In this document: positions 18,987 through 27,515 of the stretch, piece by piece | Layout: each line of letters opens with the position of its first letter | How positions within the stretch are numbered: position 1 is the first letter of the stretch | Assembly: GCA_030148605.1 (NCBI GenBank) | Contig: JASBTD010000052.1 | Coordinates: 1 to 64,000, forward strand | Source: Erythrobacter sp. | Lineage (GTDB): Bacteria > Pseudomonadota > Alphaproteobacteria > Sphingomonadales > Sphingomonadaceae | DNA length: 64,000 bases | Direction of reading: 5' to 3' | The notes under the pieces: generated by a model | Seen by the model: the letters and a program-made list of their open reading frames with translations, nothing else | Database searches by the model: none | Told to the model about the DNA's origin: nothing | Made by a program: the position numbers and the translations under genes

Positions 18987-20996
18987 GTGGAACTGCGGAT
19001 TCTAGAGGGAAATGACGGATTTGAACTCCTCTTCGAGGGGCGAACCGTGCTGCGCCATACGCCCTTATGTCCCGCGGTGGCCATAGCGCGTGGCGCAGCG
19101 CATATCGAGATGTATCGCGGCAATTTCCGGATCGACGATTCCCCGCGCGATCATCTGGAGCTGCGTGATTGGAGAACGCGTGAATCGGGTGTCGAATTTC
19201 TCCATGAAGGCCGTCCAGTTGCTCGAATCGAAATCTCCGAGAGCGGACTGACACTTGCTGCATCGGACCCCGCCATCGACCGGCTATGGCTCCATCTCCA
19301 TGCTGAGCCGGGCGAGACCGCGTGGGGCGGTGGCGAACAAATGAGCTATCTCGCGCTCAATGGTCGCCGCTTCCCGATCTGGACCAGCGAACCCGGCGTT
19401 GGACGCGACAAATCAACTGAACTCACTCGCCAGATGGACGAAAGCGGCATGGCAGGTGGTGACTATTGGAACACCAATTACCCGCAGCCCACCTTTCTCA
19501 CTTCGCGCTGGCTTGCGGTGCATCTTGATGCCAGTTGCTACAGCGCTCTCGATTTCTCCGATCCCTCGCGCCACACAGTCGAAGTGTGGTCCGGTAAAGC
19601 ACGCTTCGAATTCTTTGCTGACGCGGATCCGACTGGCCTCGTCTCGCAGCTATCCGAGCGTTTCGGTCGCCAGCCCCAACTGCCCGACTGGGCTATTGGC
19701 GGGGCTATCCTCGGCCTCAAGTCAGGCGCAAACAGCTTCGACCGGCTCGAAAGCTTTCTTGATGCGGGTACTGCCGTGTCGGGCCTGTGGTGCGAGGATT
19801 GGGCGGGCATCCGCGAGACCAGCTTCGGCCGCCGCCTGTTCTGGGACTGGCATCTCGGGGAACGCAGCGCTGCCCGCTATCCGGACCTGAAGCAGCGGAT
19901 CGCTGAGCTCGCTGACAGGGGAATCCGCTTCCTTGCCTACGCCAACCCCTATCTCTGCAATGATGGCGAGCTTTTTGAAGAAGCGCTTGCCGGCGGCCAT
20001 TTTTGCCTCAGGCCCGACAGTGACGAGGTCTACCTGGTCGATTTTGGCGAGTTCGATTGCGGTGTGGTTGATTTCACCCGTGCCGAAACGCGAGACTGGT
20101 TCGCTGAGCGCATTCTGGGCCGCGAGATGCTGGACAACGGGATTGCCGGTTGGATGGCCGATTTCGGGGAATACCTGCCGATAGATGTTCGCCTGGCCGA
20201 TGGCAGTGACCCGATGGAGGCCCACAACCGCTGGCCCGTTCTTTGGGCCGAAGTGAACGCAAGGGCGCTCGCTAGCCGTAACAAGACCGGGGACGCCCTG
20301 TTCTTCATGCGCGCCGGCTTTTCGGGTGTGCAGGCACATTGTCCACTGCTTTGGGCGGGTGACCAGTCCGTCGATTTCTCCCGGCATGACGGAATTGGCA
20401 CAGTGATCACCGCCGCGCTTTCGGCGGGGCTGATTGGCAATGCTTACAGCCATTCGGATTGCGGCGGCTATACCTCGCTTTTGGGCAATATTCGCAGGGA
20501 AGAGCTGATGCAGCGTTGGTGCGAGCTGGCTGCCTTTGCCCCCGTCATGCGCAGCCACGAAGGCAATCGGCCCGATGACAATCTTCAGTATGACAGCACG
20601 CCTGACCTGCTCGCCTGCTTCGCACGCTGGAGCCGAGTGCACGCGGCGCTGGCGCCCTATGTTCGTTCGCTTTGTGCAGAGGCATCAGCTACCGGGCTAC
20701 CCTTGCAACGCCCGCTTTTCCTGCATTACCCGGATGAACCGGCGCTGTTTGCGATCCAGGACCAGTTTCTTTACGGCGCAGACCTGCTGGTGGCGCCAGT
20801 AATCGAAGAGCGAGCAACGTCTCGGCGCGTCCAACTGCCCGGCGATGCTGATTGGCGGCATCTGTGGACAGGTGAAGACTTTGCGCCGGGCGCACATGAC
20901 ATTGCTGCCCCGCTCGGTAAGCCGCCAGTGTTCTATCGCCCGGGGAGCGCGCATGCGGCCCTTTTTGCGAGTCTGAAGGAGGAGCTGGCGCGATGA
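18987..20996 (+). CDS. smoI: GH31 sulfoquinovosidase (YihQ/SmoI type)
   Basis: A GH31 glycoside hydrolase of 669 residues from the GTG at 18987, which has GAGGGG 9 bases upstream; an open frame 16 codons longer lacks a ribosome site. The catalytic nucleophile is D392 in WMADFGEYLP and the acid is D459 in WAGDQSVDF. The 67-residue spacing equals that of E. coli YihQ (D405 and D472). The stretch GRRLFWDW near residues 281-288 keeps the Arg-x-x-Trp pair that YihQ uses to bind the sulfonate group. MRSHEGNRP is also kept. The enzyme should release sulfoquinovose from sulfoquinovosyl glycerol. It overlaps the LacI gene by 4 bases. Confidence 0.88.
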   Translation: MELRILEGNDGFELLFEGRTVLRHTPLCPAVAIARGAAHIEMYRGNFRIDDSPRDHLELRDWRTRESGVEFLHEGRPVARIEISESGLTLAASDPAIDRLWLHLHAEPGETAWGGGEQMSYLALNGRRFPIWTSEPGVGRDKSTELTRQMDESGMAGGDYWNTNYPQPTFLTSRWLAVHLDASCYSALDFSDPSRHTVEVWSGKARFEFFADADPTGLVSQLSERFGRQPQLPDWAIGGAILGLKSGANSFDRLESFLDAGTAVSGLWCEDWAGIRETSFGRRLFWDWHLGERSAARYPDLKQRIAELADRGIRFLAYANPYLCNDGELFEEALAGGHFCLRPDSDEVYLVDFGEFDCGVVDFTRAETRDWFAERILGREMLDNGIAGWMADFGEYLPIDVRLADGSDPMEAHNRWPVLWAEVNARALASRNKTGDALFFMRAGFSGVQAHCPLLWAGDQSVDFSRHDGIGTVITAALSAGLIGNAYSHSDCGGYTSLLGNIRREELMQRWCELAAFAPVMRSHEGNRPDDNLQYDSTPDLLACFARWSRVHAALAPYVRSLCAEASATGLPLQRPLFLHYPDEPALFAIQDQFLYGADLLVAPVIEERATSRRVQLPGDADWRHLWTGEDFAPGAHDIAAPLGKPPVFYRPGSAHAALFASLKEELAR

Positions 20997-22006
20997 GCGA
21001 ACGCTCGACTATTCGCGATGTCGCCGCACATGCAGGCGTGGCCGTAAAAACGGTCAGCCGCGTACTCAATGGCCATCCCTATGTCAGCGCGGACACGCGC
21101 GATCGGGTCGAAGCAGCGATGAAGGCGCTCGATTTTCGTCCCAGTGTGGCGGCACGCATCCTTTCCGGCGCAAAGTCGAACCAGGTCGCGCTGATCTATG
21201 ACAATCATAGCCCTTATTACATGTTCCAGATCCAGAAGGGCTGCTGGGACGAATGCCACGAACGCGGCATCCGCTTGCTCGCCCAGCCAGTCGACGTCGA
21301 CGATCCCGATGTGGGTGAGCAGGTGCGCGGTCTGGTAACGGAAACGCATGTTGACGGAATCATCCTGTCATCGCCTGTGACCGATTGCGAGCCGGTGCTG
21401 AAAATGCTGGACCAGCTGGACATTCCCTTTGTGCGGATTTCACCCGGTACCAATCACGCTCTGACCAGTTCGGTGTTCATGGATGACGCTCAGGCGGCTG
21501 ATGACATGACAACGCATCTGATCAATGCGGGCCATCGCCGGATCGGCTTCATCAAGGGCCACAAGAACCACATGGCGAGCGAAGACCGGCTGTTTGGCTA
21601 TCGCCGAGCACTCGATCGCGCCGGGATCGGGTTCGAGCCTCGGCTGGTGCGCGAAGGTGAGTTTGACTTTGACAGCGGGGTGCGCGCCGCGCGTCAGCTG
21701 CTTGACCTGCCTCAGCCGCCAACCGCAATCTTCGCCTCTAACGATGATATGGGCGCGGGCGTGCTCGCGGTGGCGCATGATCGCGATATCGATGTGCCAA
21801 GCGAGCTTTCAGTTGCAGGCTTCGATGATACAACCTTGTCACGCACGGTGTGGCCGCCGCTCACCACGATCCATCAACCGATGGCAGAGCTTGCGCGGAC
21901 TGCTACGGAAATCCTTATCAACGGTGGCGACATCACCCATCGTCGCCTGCCGCACCAATTGATCGAGCGTGCATCTGTCGCGCCGCTAAGAAGGGACATT
22001 CCATGA
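20993..22006 (+). CDS. LacI-family transcriptional regulator
   Basis: A 337-residue LacI/GalR regulator. The N-terminal helix-turn-helix (residues 4-25, TIRDVAAHAGVAVKTVSRVL) is followed by the hinge region and a periplasmic-binding-protein-like sugar sensor domain ending in IHQPMAELA. It lies inside the plus operon with 4-base overlaps on both sides, so it is probably autoregulated. Its likely inducer is sulfoquinovose or a derivative, by analogy with other sugar loci; this is inferred. Confidence 0.9.
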   Translation: MSERSTIRDVAAHAGVAVKTVSRVLNGHPYVSADTRDRVEAAMKALDFRPSVAARILSGAKSNQVALIYDNHSPYYMFQIQKGCWDECHERGIRLLAQPVDVDDPDVGEQVRGLVTETHVDGIILSSPVTDCEPVLKMLDQLDIPFVRISPGTNHALTSSVFMDDAQAADDMTTHLINAGHRRIGFIKGHKNHMASEDRLFGYRRALDRAGIGFEPRLVREGEFDFDSGVRAARQLLDLPQPPTAIFASNDDMGAGVLAVAHDRDIDVPSELSVAGFDDTTLSRTVWPPLTTIHQPMAELARTATEILINGGDITHRRLPHQLIERASVAPLRRDIP

Positions 22007-22917
22007 GCCTACTGCCACCCATTCCCGCTACGCGCACGCTGGGTGCAAGCGATATCGCGATATCTCCGATTGCCTGGGGCATGTGGCGCCTGGCGGAAAA
22101 GGATCGCAGCGTGGCAGAGGCTGCACAATTGGTGCACGCGGCATTGGATGCGGGGATTACCCTGCTGGACACTGCGGACATCTATGGCTTCGACGGCAGC
22201 AAGGGTTTCGGCGATGCGGAAACCCTGCTGGGCGAAGTGCTGGCTGCAGAGCCCGGGCTGCGCGGGCGCATAGTGCTGGCGAGCAAGGGCGGGATCGTGC
22301 CACCTTTGCCATATGACCAGTCGGCTGAATATCTGTCATCGGCGATCGATGCATCATTACGACGGATGCAGGTCGAGACAATCGACCTCTACCAGATCCA
22401 TCGGCCGGATATTCTCGCTCACCCGCAGGAAGTGGCCAAAGTGCTCGATAACGCGGTGGCGGCAGGCAAGATCCGCGCATTGGGTGTTTCGAACTTCACG
22501 ATGCCGCAGATCGAAGCATTGCAACACTTCCTCGGCAACAAGCTGGTTGCCACCCAGCCAGAGATCAGTCCGCTGCGCATTGCCTGCATCGAGAATGGCG
22601 AACTGGACCAGGCGATGCGGTTGAACCTTACGCCATTGGCTTGGTCGCCGCTTGGCGGCGGGCAATTGCTGGCCCCAGAGAGCGGGCGTGACAAGGCGGT
22701 AGCCGCAGAGCTTGACCGGGTGGCTGAAGATCAAGGCGTAAGCCGATCGGTCGCCGCCTATGGCTGGCTGATGGCGCACCCGGCCGGGATCGTGCCGATC
22801 ATCGGTTCGCAGAATCCGGCCCGGATCGCCGAAGGCATGAACGCGCTCAACATGCGCTGGACCCGGCAAAACTGGTACGCGGTGTTCGTCGCCGCACGAG
22901 GAGAGAGGCTTCCCTGA
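22003..22917 (+). CDS. smoB: Aldo/keto reductase, SmoB-like 6-oxo-glucose reductase
   Basis: A 304-residue aldo/keto reductase starting at the ATG that overlaps the LacI stop (AAGGGA upstream). Catalytic tetrad candidates are D in LLDTADIYG, Y in DIYG, K in VLASKGG and H in LYQIHRPD, all in the expected order. The C-terminal NADP-binding part has PIIGSQNP. In the sulfo-SMO pathway, SmoB reduces 6-dehydro-glucose made by the monooxygenase to glucose with NADPH. Assignment combines family and position directly before the monooxygenase gene (1-base overlap). Confidence 0.85.
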   Translation: MSLLPPIPATRTLGASDIAISPIAWGMWRLAEKDRSVAEAAQLVHAALDAGITLLDTADIYGFDGSKGFGDAETLLGEVLAAEPGLRGRIVLASKGGIVPPLPYDQSAEYLSSAIDASLRRMQVETIDLYQIHRPDILAHPQEVAKVLDNAVAAGKIRALGVSNFTMPQIEALQHFLGNKLVATQPEISPLRIACIENGELDQAMRLNLTPLAWSPLGGGQLLAPESGRDKAVAAELDRVAEDQGVSRSVAAYGWLMAHPAGIVPIIGSQNPARIAEGMNALNMRWTRQNWYAVFVAARGERLP

Positions 22918-24020
22918 TGACTGACAAACAAGACCTTGGACAACAATGCGAAATCGCATGGTTTTCCGCGCTGTGTGATGACGATTATGAATTCCTCGGC
23001 GTTCCTGACCAGTACCTGAAATCTAGCTGGGAGCATTGCCGCAACATCGTTTTGCGCGCGGAAGAAGGCGGGTTTGACAATATCCTGTTACCGTCAGGCT
23101 ACGAATTGGGCCTGGATACAACAGTTTTTGCAGCTGCAGTCGCTACGCAGATCAAGCGGATGAAGCTCTTGTGGGCGACCCGCATCGGTGAAGACTGGCC
23201 TCCACAGCTGGCGCGCCGCATCGCCACGCTTGACCGCATCCTTGGCCCAAATGCCCAGGGCACCGCCGGGCGGCTCAATGTCAACATCATCTCCTCGGAC
23301 ATGCCGGGGCAAAAGATGGATGGCGGCCCGCGCTATGGCCGCGCTACCGAAGTGATGAAGATCGTGCGGACACTGCTCAACGGCGAGCATTTGAGCCACC
23401 ATGGCGAGCACTACCAGCTGGAACTCGATCCGGCCCGTATCACCACCATTTCCGGGAAATGCCCGCCGTTCTATTTTGGTGGCCTGAGCCACGAAGCCCG
23501 CGAATGCGCGGCGGAAGGCTGCGATGTCTACCTGATGTGGCCGGACACGATGGACAAGGTGCGAGACAATATCGCTGACTTAAAGGCGCGCGCGGCGAAA
23601 TATGGGCGCACGCTCAAATTCGGATATCGGGCGCATGTGATCGTGCGCGAAACCGAAGATGAAGCACGCGCCTATGCTGACAGATTGCTGTCCAAGCTTG
23701 ATGATCAGGCTGGCCAGGCGATCCGCGAGAAATCGCTCGATGCCAAGAACTATGGCGTGCAACGGCAGGCCGAATTGCGCAGCGCCGCCGATGGCGATGG
23801 TTTCGTTGAAGAAAATCTTTGGACCGGGATCGGACGTGCGCGCTCGGGCTGTGGTGCAGCGATTGTCGGCACGCCTGACCAGGTTTTGGCGAAACTGCGC
23901 GCCTATCAGGCCGAAGGCATCGAAGCCTTTATTCTGTCGGGCTATCCGCATGTGAACGAGTGTGACATGTTTGCGCGATATGTGCTGCCGCAGATAGAGC
24001 ACGGCCCGCTGCAATTCTGA
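22917..24020 (+). CDS. smoC: LLM-class flavin-dependent sulfoquinovose monooxygenase (SmoC-like)
   Basis: A 367-residue luciferase-like monooxygenase related to the alkanesulfonate monooxygenase SsuD. It has the N-terminal EIAWFSALCDDDYEFLG, the segment GFDNILLPSGYELG and the family loop RLNVNIISSDMPG. SmoC enzymes use FMNH2 and O2 to split the C-S bond of sulfoquinovose, giving sulfite and 6-dehydro-glucose. Family membership is clear; the sulfoquinovose substrate is inferred from the adjacent sulfoquinovosidase, reductase and FMN reductase. Start shares a base with the previous stop. Confidence 0.87.
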   Translation: MTDKQDLGQQCEIAWFSALCDDDYEFLGVPDQYLKSSWEHCRNIVLRAEEGGFDNILLPSGYELGLDTTVFAAAVATQIKRMKLLWATRIGEDWPPQLARRIATLDRILGPNAQGTAGRLNVNIISSDMPGQKMDGGPRYGRATEVMKIVRTLLNGEHLSHHGEHYQLELDPARITTISGKCPPFYFGGLSHEARECAAEGCDVYLMWPDTMDKVRDNIADLKARAAKYGRTLKFGYRAHVIVRETEDEARAYADRLLSKLDDQAGQAIREKSLDAKNYGVQRQAELRSAADGDGFVEENLWTGIGRARSGCGAAIVGTPDQVLAKLRAYQAEGIEAFILSGYPHVNECDMFARYVLPQIEHGPLQF

Positions 24021-24030
24021 TCCTGGACCA

Positions 24031-25527
24031 ATGACCGAATCCCCCTCTCCTCTGTTCGACCTCGCCGTGATTGGCGGCGGGGTGAATGGCTGCGGCATCG
24101 TGCGCGATGCTGTGGGCCGCGGGGCGAAAGTTTTGTTGCTCGAGGCGGGCGATCTCGCCGGTGGCACCTCCTCAGCTTCGACCAAGTTGATCCACGGCGG
24201 CTTGCGCTATCTCGAACATTACGAGTTTGGCCTGGTGCGCGAGAGCTTGTCAGAGCGTGAGCGACTCTGGGCCATCGCGCCACACATCGCCTGGCCTATG
24301 CGTTTCGTGCTGCCACATGTGCCGGGCCTGCGCCCGCGCTGGCTGGTGAGGCTGGGCCTGTTTCTTTACGATCATATCGGTGGCCGCAAACTCCTGCCTG
24401 CGACAGAGAATATCAGGTTGTCTGGGCATCCGGCCGGCGCGCCGCTCAAACCCGAATTTGGCAAGGCTTTCGTCTATTCTGACTGCTGGGTCGACGATGC
24501 CCGGCTGGTTGTCCTCAACGCGCGCGATGCGGCAGATCGCGGGGCTGAAATCCGTACCCGATGCCGCGTTACCGCTTTGGCGCGCGAAGGCGAACAGTGG
24601 CGGATCGAAGCGGGCGGCGAAACCTTCCACGCTCGCGCCCTGGTCAATGCCGCAGGCCCCGCAGTGCTCAATCTGCTCGAACTGGCAGATGAGCCGGCAG
24701 AGCACGGCATGCGGCTGGTCCGCGGATCACACATTGTCGTACGCAAGCTGTTCGATCATGATTTTGCCTATTTCTTTCAGCTGCCTGACGAGCGGATCTT
24801 CTTCGCCATTCCTTACGAACGTGATTTCACGCTGATCGGCACCACCGATGCCGATCATCACGGCAGGCTCGACAAGGTTGAGGCAAGCACCGAAGAGATC
24901 GAGTATCTGTGCGAGGGGGCGAGCCGGTTCTTCGCACAGGCGGTAACGCCCGCCGATGTCGTTTGGACATATTCGGGTGTTCGCCCTTTGATTGACGACG
25001 GCTCTGGCCGCCCCGAAGCGGCGACACGCGGTTACAAGCTCGAACTGTCTGACGAAGGCGACGGCGCTCCGATCCTGTCCGTATTCGGCGGCAAGCTTAC
25101 TACATATCGCCATCTTGCAGAGGAAGCCGTCGGCAAGCTCGCGCGGCGCCTGCCATGGCTCGACGGGCAAGACTGGACAGGCACCGCAGCGCTGCCGGGC
25201 GGAGATTTCGCGGTCGGTACAGCGCAAGCAAAGATATCCGAGCTCCGGGCACGCTATCCCTTTCTCAAGTCTGACTGGGCGCACCGGCTGGTTCACTCCT
25301 ATGGCACCCGCGCGTGGACGATACTGGGTAATGCGCAAACTTTGGCCGATTGCGGAGAGCATTTCGGTCACGGGCTGACACAGCGTGAGGTCGATTATCT
25401 GGTCACGCAGGAATGGGCCATTACGGCAGAGGATATCTTGTGGCGCAGGACCAAGCTGGGCCTGCATCTCTCGCATGAAGAAGCGACCCGCCTGTCGGAC
25501 TATCTCAAGGAAAAGGTTTTAGCATGA
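24031..25527 (+). CDS. glpD: Glycerol-3-phosphate dehydrogenase (FAD, GlpD type)
   Basis: A 498-residue FAD enzyme of the GlpD family: dinucleotide fold at residues 9-30 (AVIGGGVNGCGIVRDA), GTSSASTKLIHGGLRYLEHYE at about 47-67, and GVRPLIDDG and GGKLTTYRHLAEEA further on, then the C-terminal DAO_C domain. It oxidises glycerol-3-phosphate to dihydroxyacetone phosphate at the membrane. Inside this operon it probably handles glycerol released from sulfoquinovosyl glycerol, although no glycerol kinase is visible in the window. It is 10 bases after the monooxygenase and overlaps the next gene by 4 bases. Confidence 0.9.
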   Translation: MTESPSPLFDLAVIGGGVNGCGIVRDAVGRGAKVLLLEAGDLAGGTSSASTKLIHGGLRYLEHYEFGLVRESLSERERLWAIAPHIAWPMRFVLPHVPGLRPRWLVRLGLFLYDHIGGRKLLPATENIRLSGHPAGAPLKPEFGKAFVYSDCWVDDARLVVLNARDAADRGAEIRTRCRVTALAREGEQWRIEAGGETFHARALVNAAGPAVLNLLELADEPAEHGMRLVRGSHIVVRKLFDHDFAYFFQLPDERIFFAIPYERDFTLIGTTDADHHGRLDKVEASTEEIEYLCEGASRFFAQAVTPADVVWTYSGVRPLIDDGSGRPEAATRGYKLELSDEGDGAPILSVFGGKLTTYRHLAEEAVGKLARRLPWLDGQDWTGTAALPGGDFAVGTAQAKISELRARYPFLKSDWAHRLVHSYGTRAWTILGNAQTLADCGEHFGHGLTQREVDYLVTQEWAITAEDILWRRTKLGLHLSHEEATRLSDYLKEKVLA

Positions 25528-26099
25528 CCATCAGGATCGTCGGCATTGGCGGCACGGTTAATCCAGGCAGCACCACTGAACAGGCGCTGCGGCTCGCCGC
25601 TGCGCAAGCTGGCGGCGAAGGTGCAGAGGTTTCGATCTTCGGCGGCGAGTACCTTGGCACACTACCGCATTACCGCGGTGCGGGGCACGAGGCAGATAGT
25701 GGTGCGGAATTGGTAGAAGCTGTGCGGAAGGCGCATGGCCTGGTGATTGCGGCGCCCGGATATCACGGCACCATATCGGGCCTGGTCAAGAACGCGCTCG
25801 ACTACCTCGAAGACCTGGCGAAAGACGAGAGGCCTTACCTCGACGGGCGCGCCGTCGGGCTGATCGCGACCGCTTATGGCGATCAGGCAACGATGAGCAC
25901 GCTGCTGACCCTTCGAAGCATAGTCCACGCCTTGCGCGGATGGCCAACCCCGATGGGGGCAACAATCCGCACCTATCACGGGCTGTTCTCGCCTGATGGC
26001 GAATGCCTGGAGGACCGCGCCAGGCTGCAGCTGGAAATGGTGGGCAGGCAAACCTTTCGCGGTGCGCGTGCGCTCGCCTCGCTTGATACGGGTGCATGA
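25524..26099 (+). CDS. smoA: NAD(P)H-dependent FMN reductase (flavodoxin fold), partner of the monooxygenase
   Basis: A 191-residue member of the NADPH-dependent FMN reductase family (SsuE/MsuE-like). The N-terminal phosphate-binding loop reads GTVNPGSTTEQAL, and the FMN-binding PGYHGTISGLVKNALDYLE is at about residues 77-95. Two-component flavin monooxygenases need such a reductase to supply FMNH2, so the role is to serve the SmoC-like enzyme. The Agrobacterium SmoA is, from memory, of a different flavin-reductase family, so the symbol describes role rather than orthology. Confidence 0.83.
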   Translation: MTIRIVGIGGTVNPGSTTEQALRLAAAQAGGEGAEVSIFGGEYLGTLPHYRGAGHEADSGAELVEAVRKAHGLVIAAPGYHGTISGLVKNALDYLEDLAKDERPYLDGRAVGLIATAYGDQATMSTLLTLRSIVHALRGWPTPMGATIRTYHGLFSPDGECLEDRARLQLEMVGRQTFRGARALASLDTGA

Positions 26100-26683
26100 T
26101 GGACAGGCTAAAACCCGCTCTGGATGCCCTGGCGGAAGGCCGCATCATCATCATCACCGGAGATCGGCTGCGTGGTGGAGACATCGATTTTTGCGTGGCC
26201 GCCAGCAAGGTCACGCCTGAGTCTGTAAACTTCATGGCGACACATGGGCGCGGCTTGATCTGCCTCGCGCTTACCCCTGCGCGCGCCGTGAAGCTAGGCA
26301 TTGAGCTTATCAACCCGGGTCGAGAGCAACAGTCGGGCCGGCCGCATGGTCGCTCGATCGAAGCAGCGAGCGGAATTACCACCGGCATTTCAGCGGCAGA
26401 CCGGGCGCAAACCATCACAGTTGCTGTGGCGCCCGGCGCAAGCGCGAGCGATCTCGTTTCGCCCGGGCATGTATTCCCGCTGATTACGGCGGAAGGCGGT
26501 GTTCAAGAACGACCAGCTGCTGCAGAGGCTTCAATCGAGCTTTGCCGCATGGCCGAAGTCGGCGATGCCGCGGTGATCTGCTCGATCATGCGCGATGACG
26601 GCGAAATGGCGCGCCTCGATGATCTTCGTGAATTGATGGAGCGCTTCGATATCGAGGTTGCAGACATCGGGCATCTTCTCTGA
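26096..26683 (+). CDS. RibB-like protein lacking the catalytic acidic loop
   Basis: A 195-residue relative of 3,4-dihydroxy-2-butanone-4-phosphate synthase (RibB), the enzyme that makes the four-carbon precursor of riboflavin. Retained features are THGRGLICLAL (49-59), TTGISAADRAQT (95-106), PGHVFPL (123-129) and AAEASIEL (142-149). The loop that reads DREnEGD in active RibB, with metal-binding glutamates, reads DRLRGGD (23-29), so both glutamates are gone. A standard RibB reaction therefore looks unlikely. It is the last gene of the sulfoquinovose operon (4-base overlap), next to the FMN reductase. It could be a flavin-linked accessory protein or an enzyme with a new reaction. Confidence 0.8.
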   Translation: MMDRLKPALDALAEGRIIIITGDRLRGGDIDFCVAASKVTPESVNFMATHGRGLICLALTPARAVKLGIELINPGREQQSGRPHGRSIEAASGITTGISAADRAQTITVAVAPGASASDLVSPGHVFPLITAEGGVQERPAAAEASIELCRMAEVGDAAVICSIMRDDGEMARLDDLRELMERFDIEVADIGHLL

Positions 26684-26809
26684 CACAATACGGCTTAGCG
26701 CAGTTATACCACAGCCAGCAGCGGTTTACTTGTTCCGCCTCTTGGTGATGCAAGCGGGGGACTTCCAGATGGGCTATCGCCGGAACTCTAACTTAACCGG
26801 TGGATCACC

Positions 26810-27133
26810 CTAATGGGGCAGGCCACAAGAACAAATACGCCGGGCCCGTTCGAAATCACCCCATTCGACGTTTCCTCTCTCGCCACTTAGGCACTCGCCA
26901 GCGGAATCGTAGGTAGTCTGGTCTGGATCACTGTCCATGTAAGCGTGGCAACTGGTTCCGATGAAATCCATATGAACATCCGCTTTGCATTCATTGAATG
27001 CGCCACCCATGTTCAGATATTGTCTAGTTGCTCCTTGCGAGTCTGCACCAGTTTCCCATTCTCGATGCTCGCAAGAACCCGATTGGGAGCGTTGAACGAC
27101 GAAACCGCAATGGCTGGATCTGTGAACCCACAC
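26810..27133 (-). CDS. Doubtful cysteine-containing small ORF
   Basis: A 107-residue open frame with eight cysteines, mostly in the C-terminal half, and an acidic DSDPDQTTYDSAGE segment. No family was recognised and no convincing ribosome site precedes any start. A shorter version from the ATG giving MGGAFNECKADVHMD is equally possible. An alternative frame just upstream gives a protein-like stretch ending near 27008, so this may be a frameshifted relic. Confidence 0.2.
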   Translation of the reverse strand: MWVHRSSHCGFVVQRSQSGSCEHREWETGADSQGATRQYLNMGGAFNECKADVHMDFIGTSCHAYMDSDPDQTTYDSAGECLSGERGNVEWGDFERARRICSCGLPH

Positions 27134-27286
27134 GTAGCGCGCCGTAACCGCAAATTGAGCACGAATCTTTATCCAGCTTAAGGGAAGCTCATAAGTTTGC
27201 CGTCAACCCTACACCGCTAGGCAAGCATCTTTTAGCCCGAATGGAGTTACAACTTGGCAAGACGCACTCGGCCTCTTTCCGAATTG

Positions 27287-27427
27287 ATGCTTGCCAAAGG
27301 TGCCAAAGCCATCAAGATGAAACCCAAATCCCGACAGCGGGCAGTGAGCGAGCCCAAGCTGAAGCCGCAGGATCAGCGGGGGGTGCTCTGGAATTGGGCC
27401 AACAAGGAAGACAGGCTGAAAGACTAG
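27287..27427 (+). CDS. Doubtful 46-residue basic ORF
   Basis: Starts MLAKGAKAIKMKPKSRQRA and ends WANKEDRLKD; strongly basic and with coding-like codon use. No ribosome site and no recognised family. It may be the tail of a lost gene, since the frame is open for 15 further codons upstream without a start. Confidence 0.2.
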   Translation: MLAKGAKAIKMKPKSRQRAVSEPKLKPQDQRGVLWNWANKEDRLKD

Positions 27428-27515
27428 CATGCCATTGTGCCTCGCCAGGCTGGCCGACTGGCAAGGAAGCTTCTTCTCAAACACTCTGGCGCTAAAGTGT
27501 GTTATTGTGAGCTGT

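Larger units (their letters stand above)
26684..27515. other. Long stretch without a confident gene
   Basis: About 830 bases between the sulfoquinovose operon and the DMT transporter. Two weak ORFs are listed separately. No terminator, RNA gene or repeat was recognised. Codon use and broken frames on the minus strand (27000-27160) suggest decayed coding sequence. Confidence 0.5.

Noticed and set aside
18809-19123. 105-residue N-terminal extension of the TonB receptor
   Set aside because: Would put the signal peptide in the middle of the protein; the start at 18808 has a ribosome site.
19722-20642. 306-residue minus-strand ORF
   Set aside because: Antisense to the sulfoquinovosidase, which carries full GH31 catalytic motifs.
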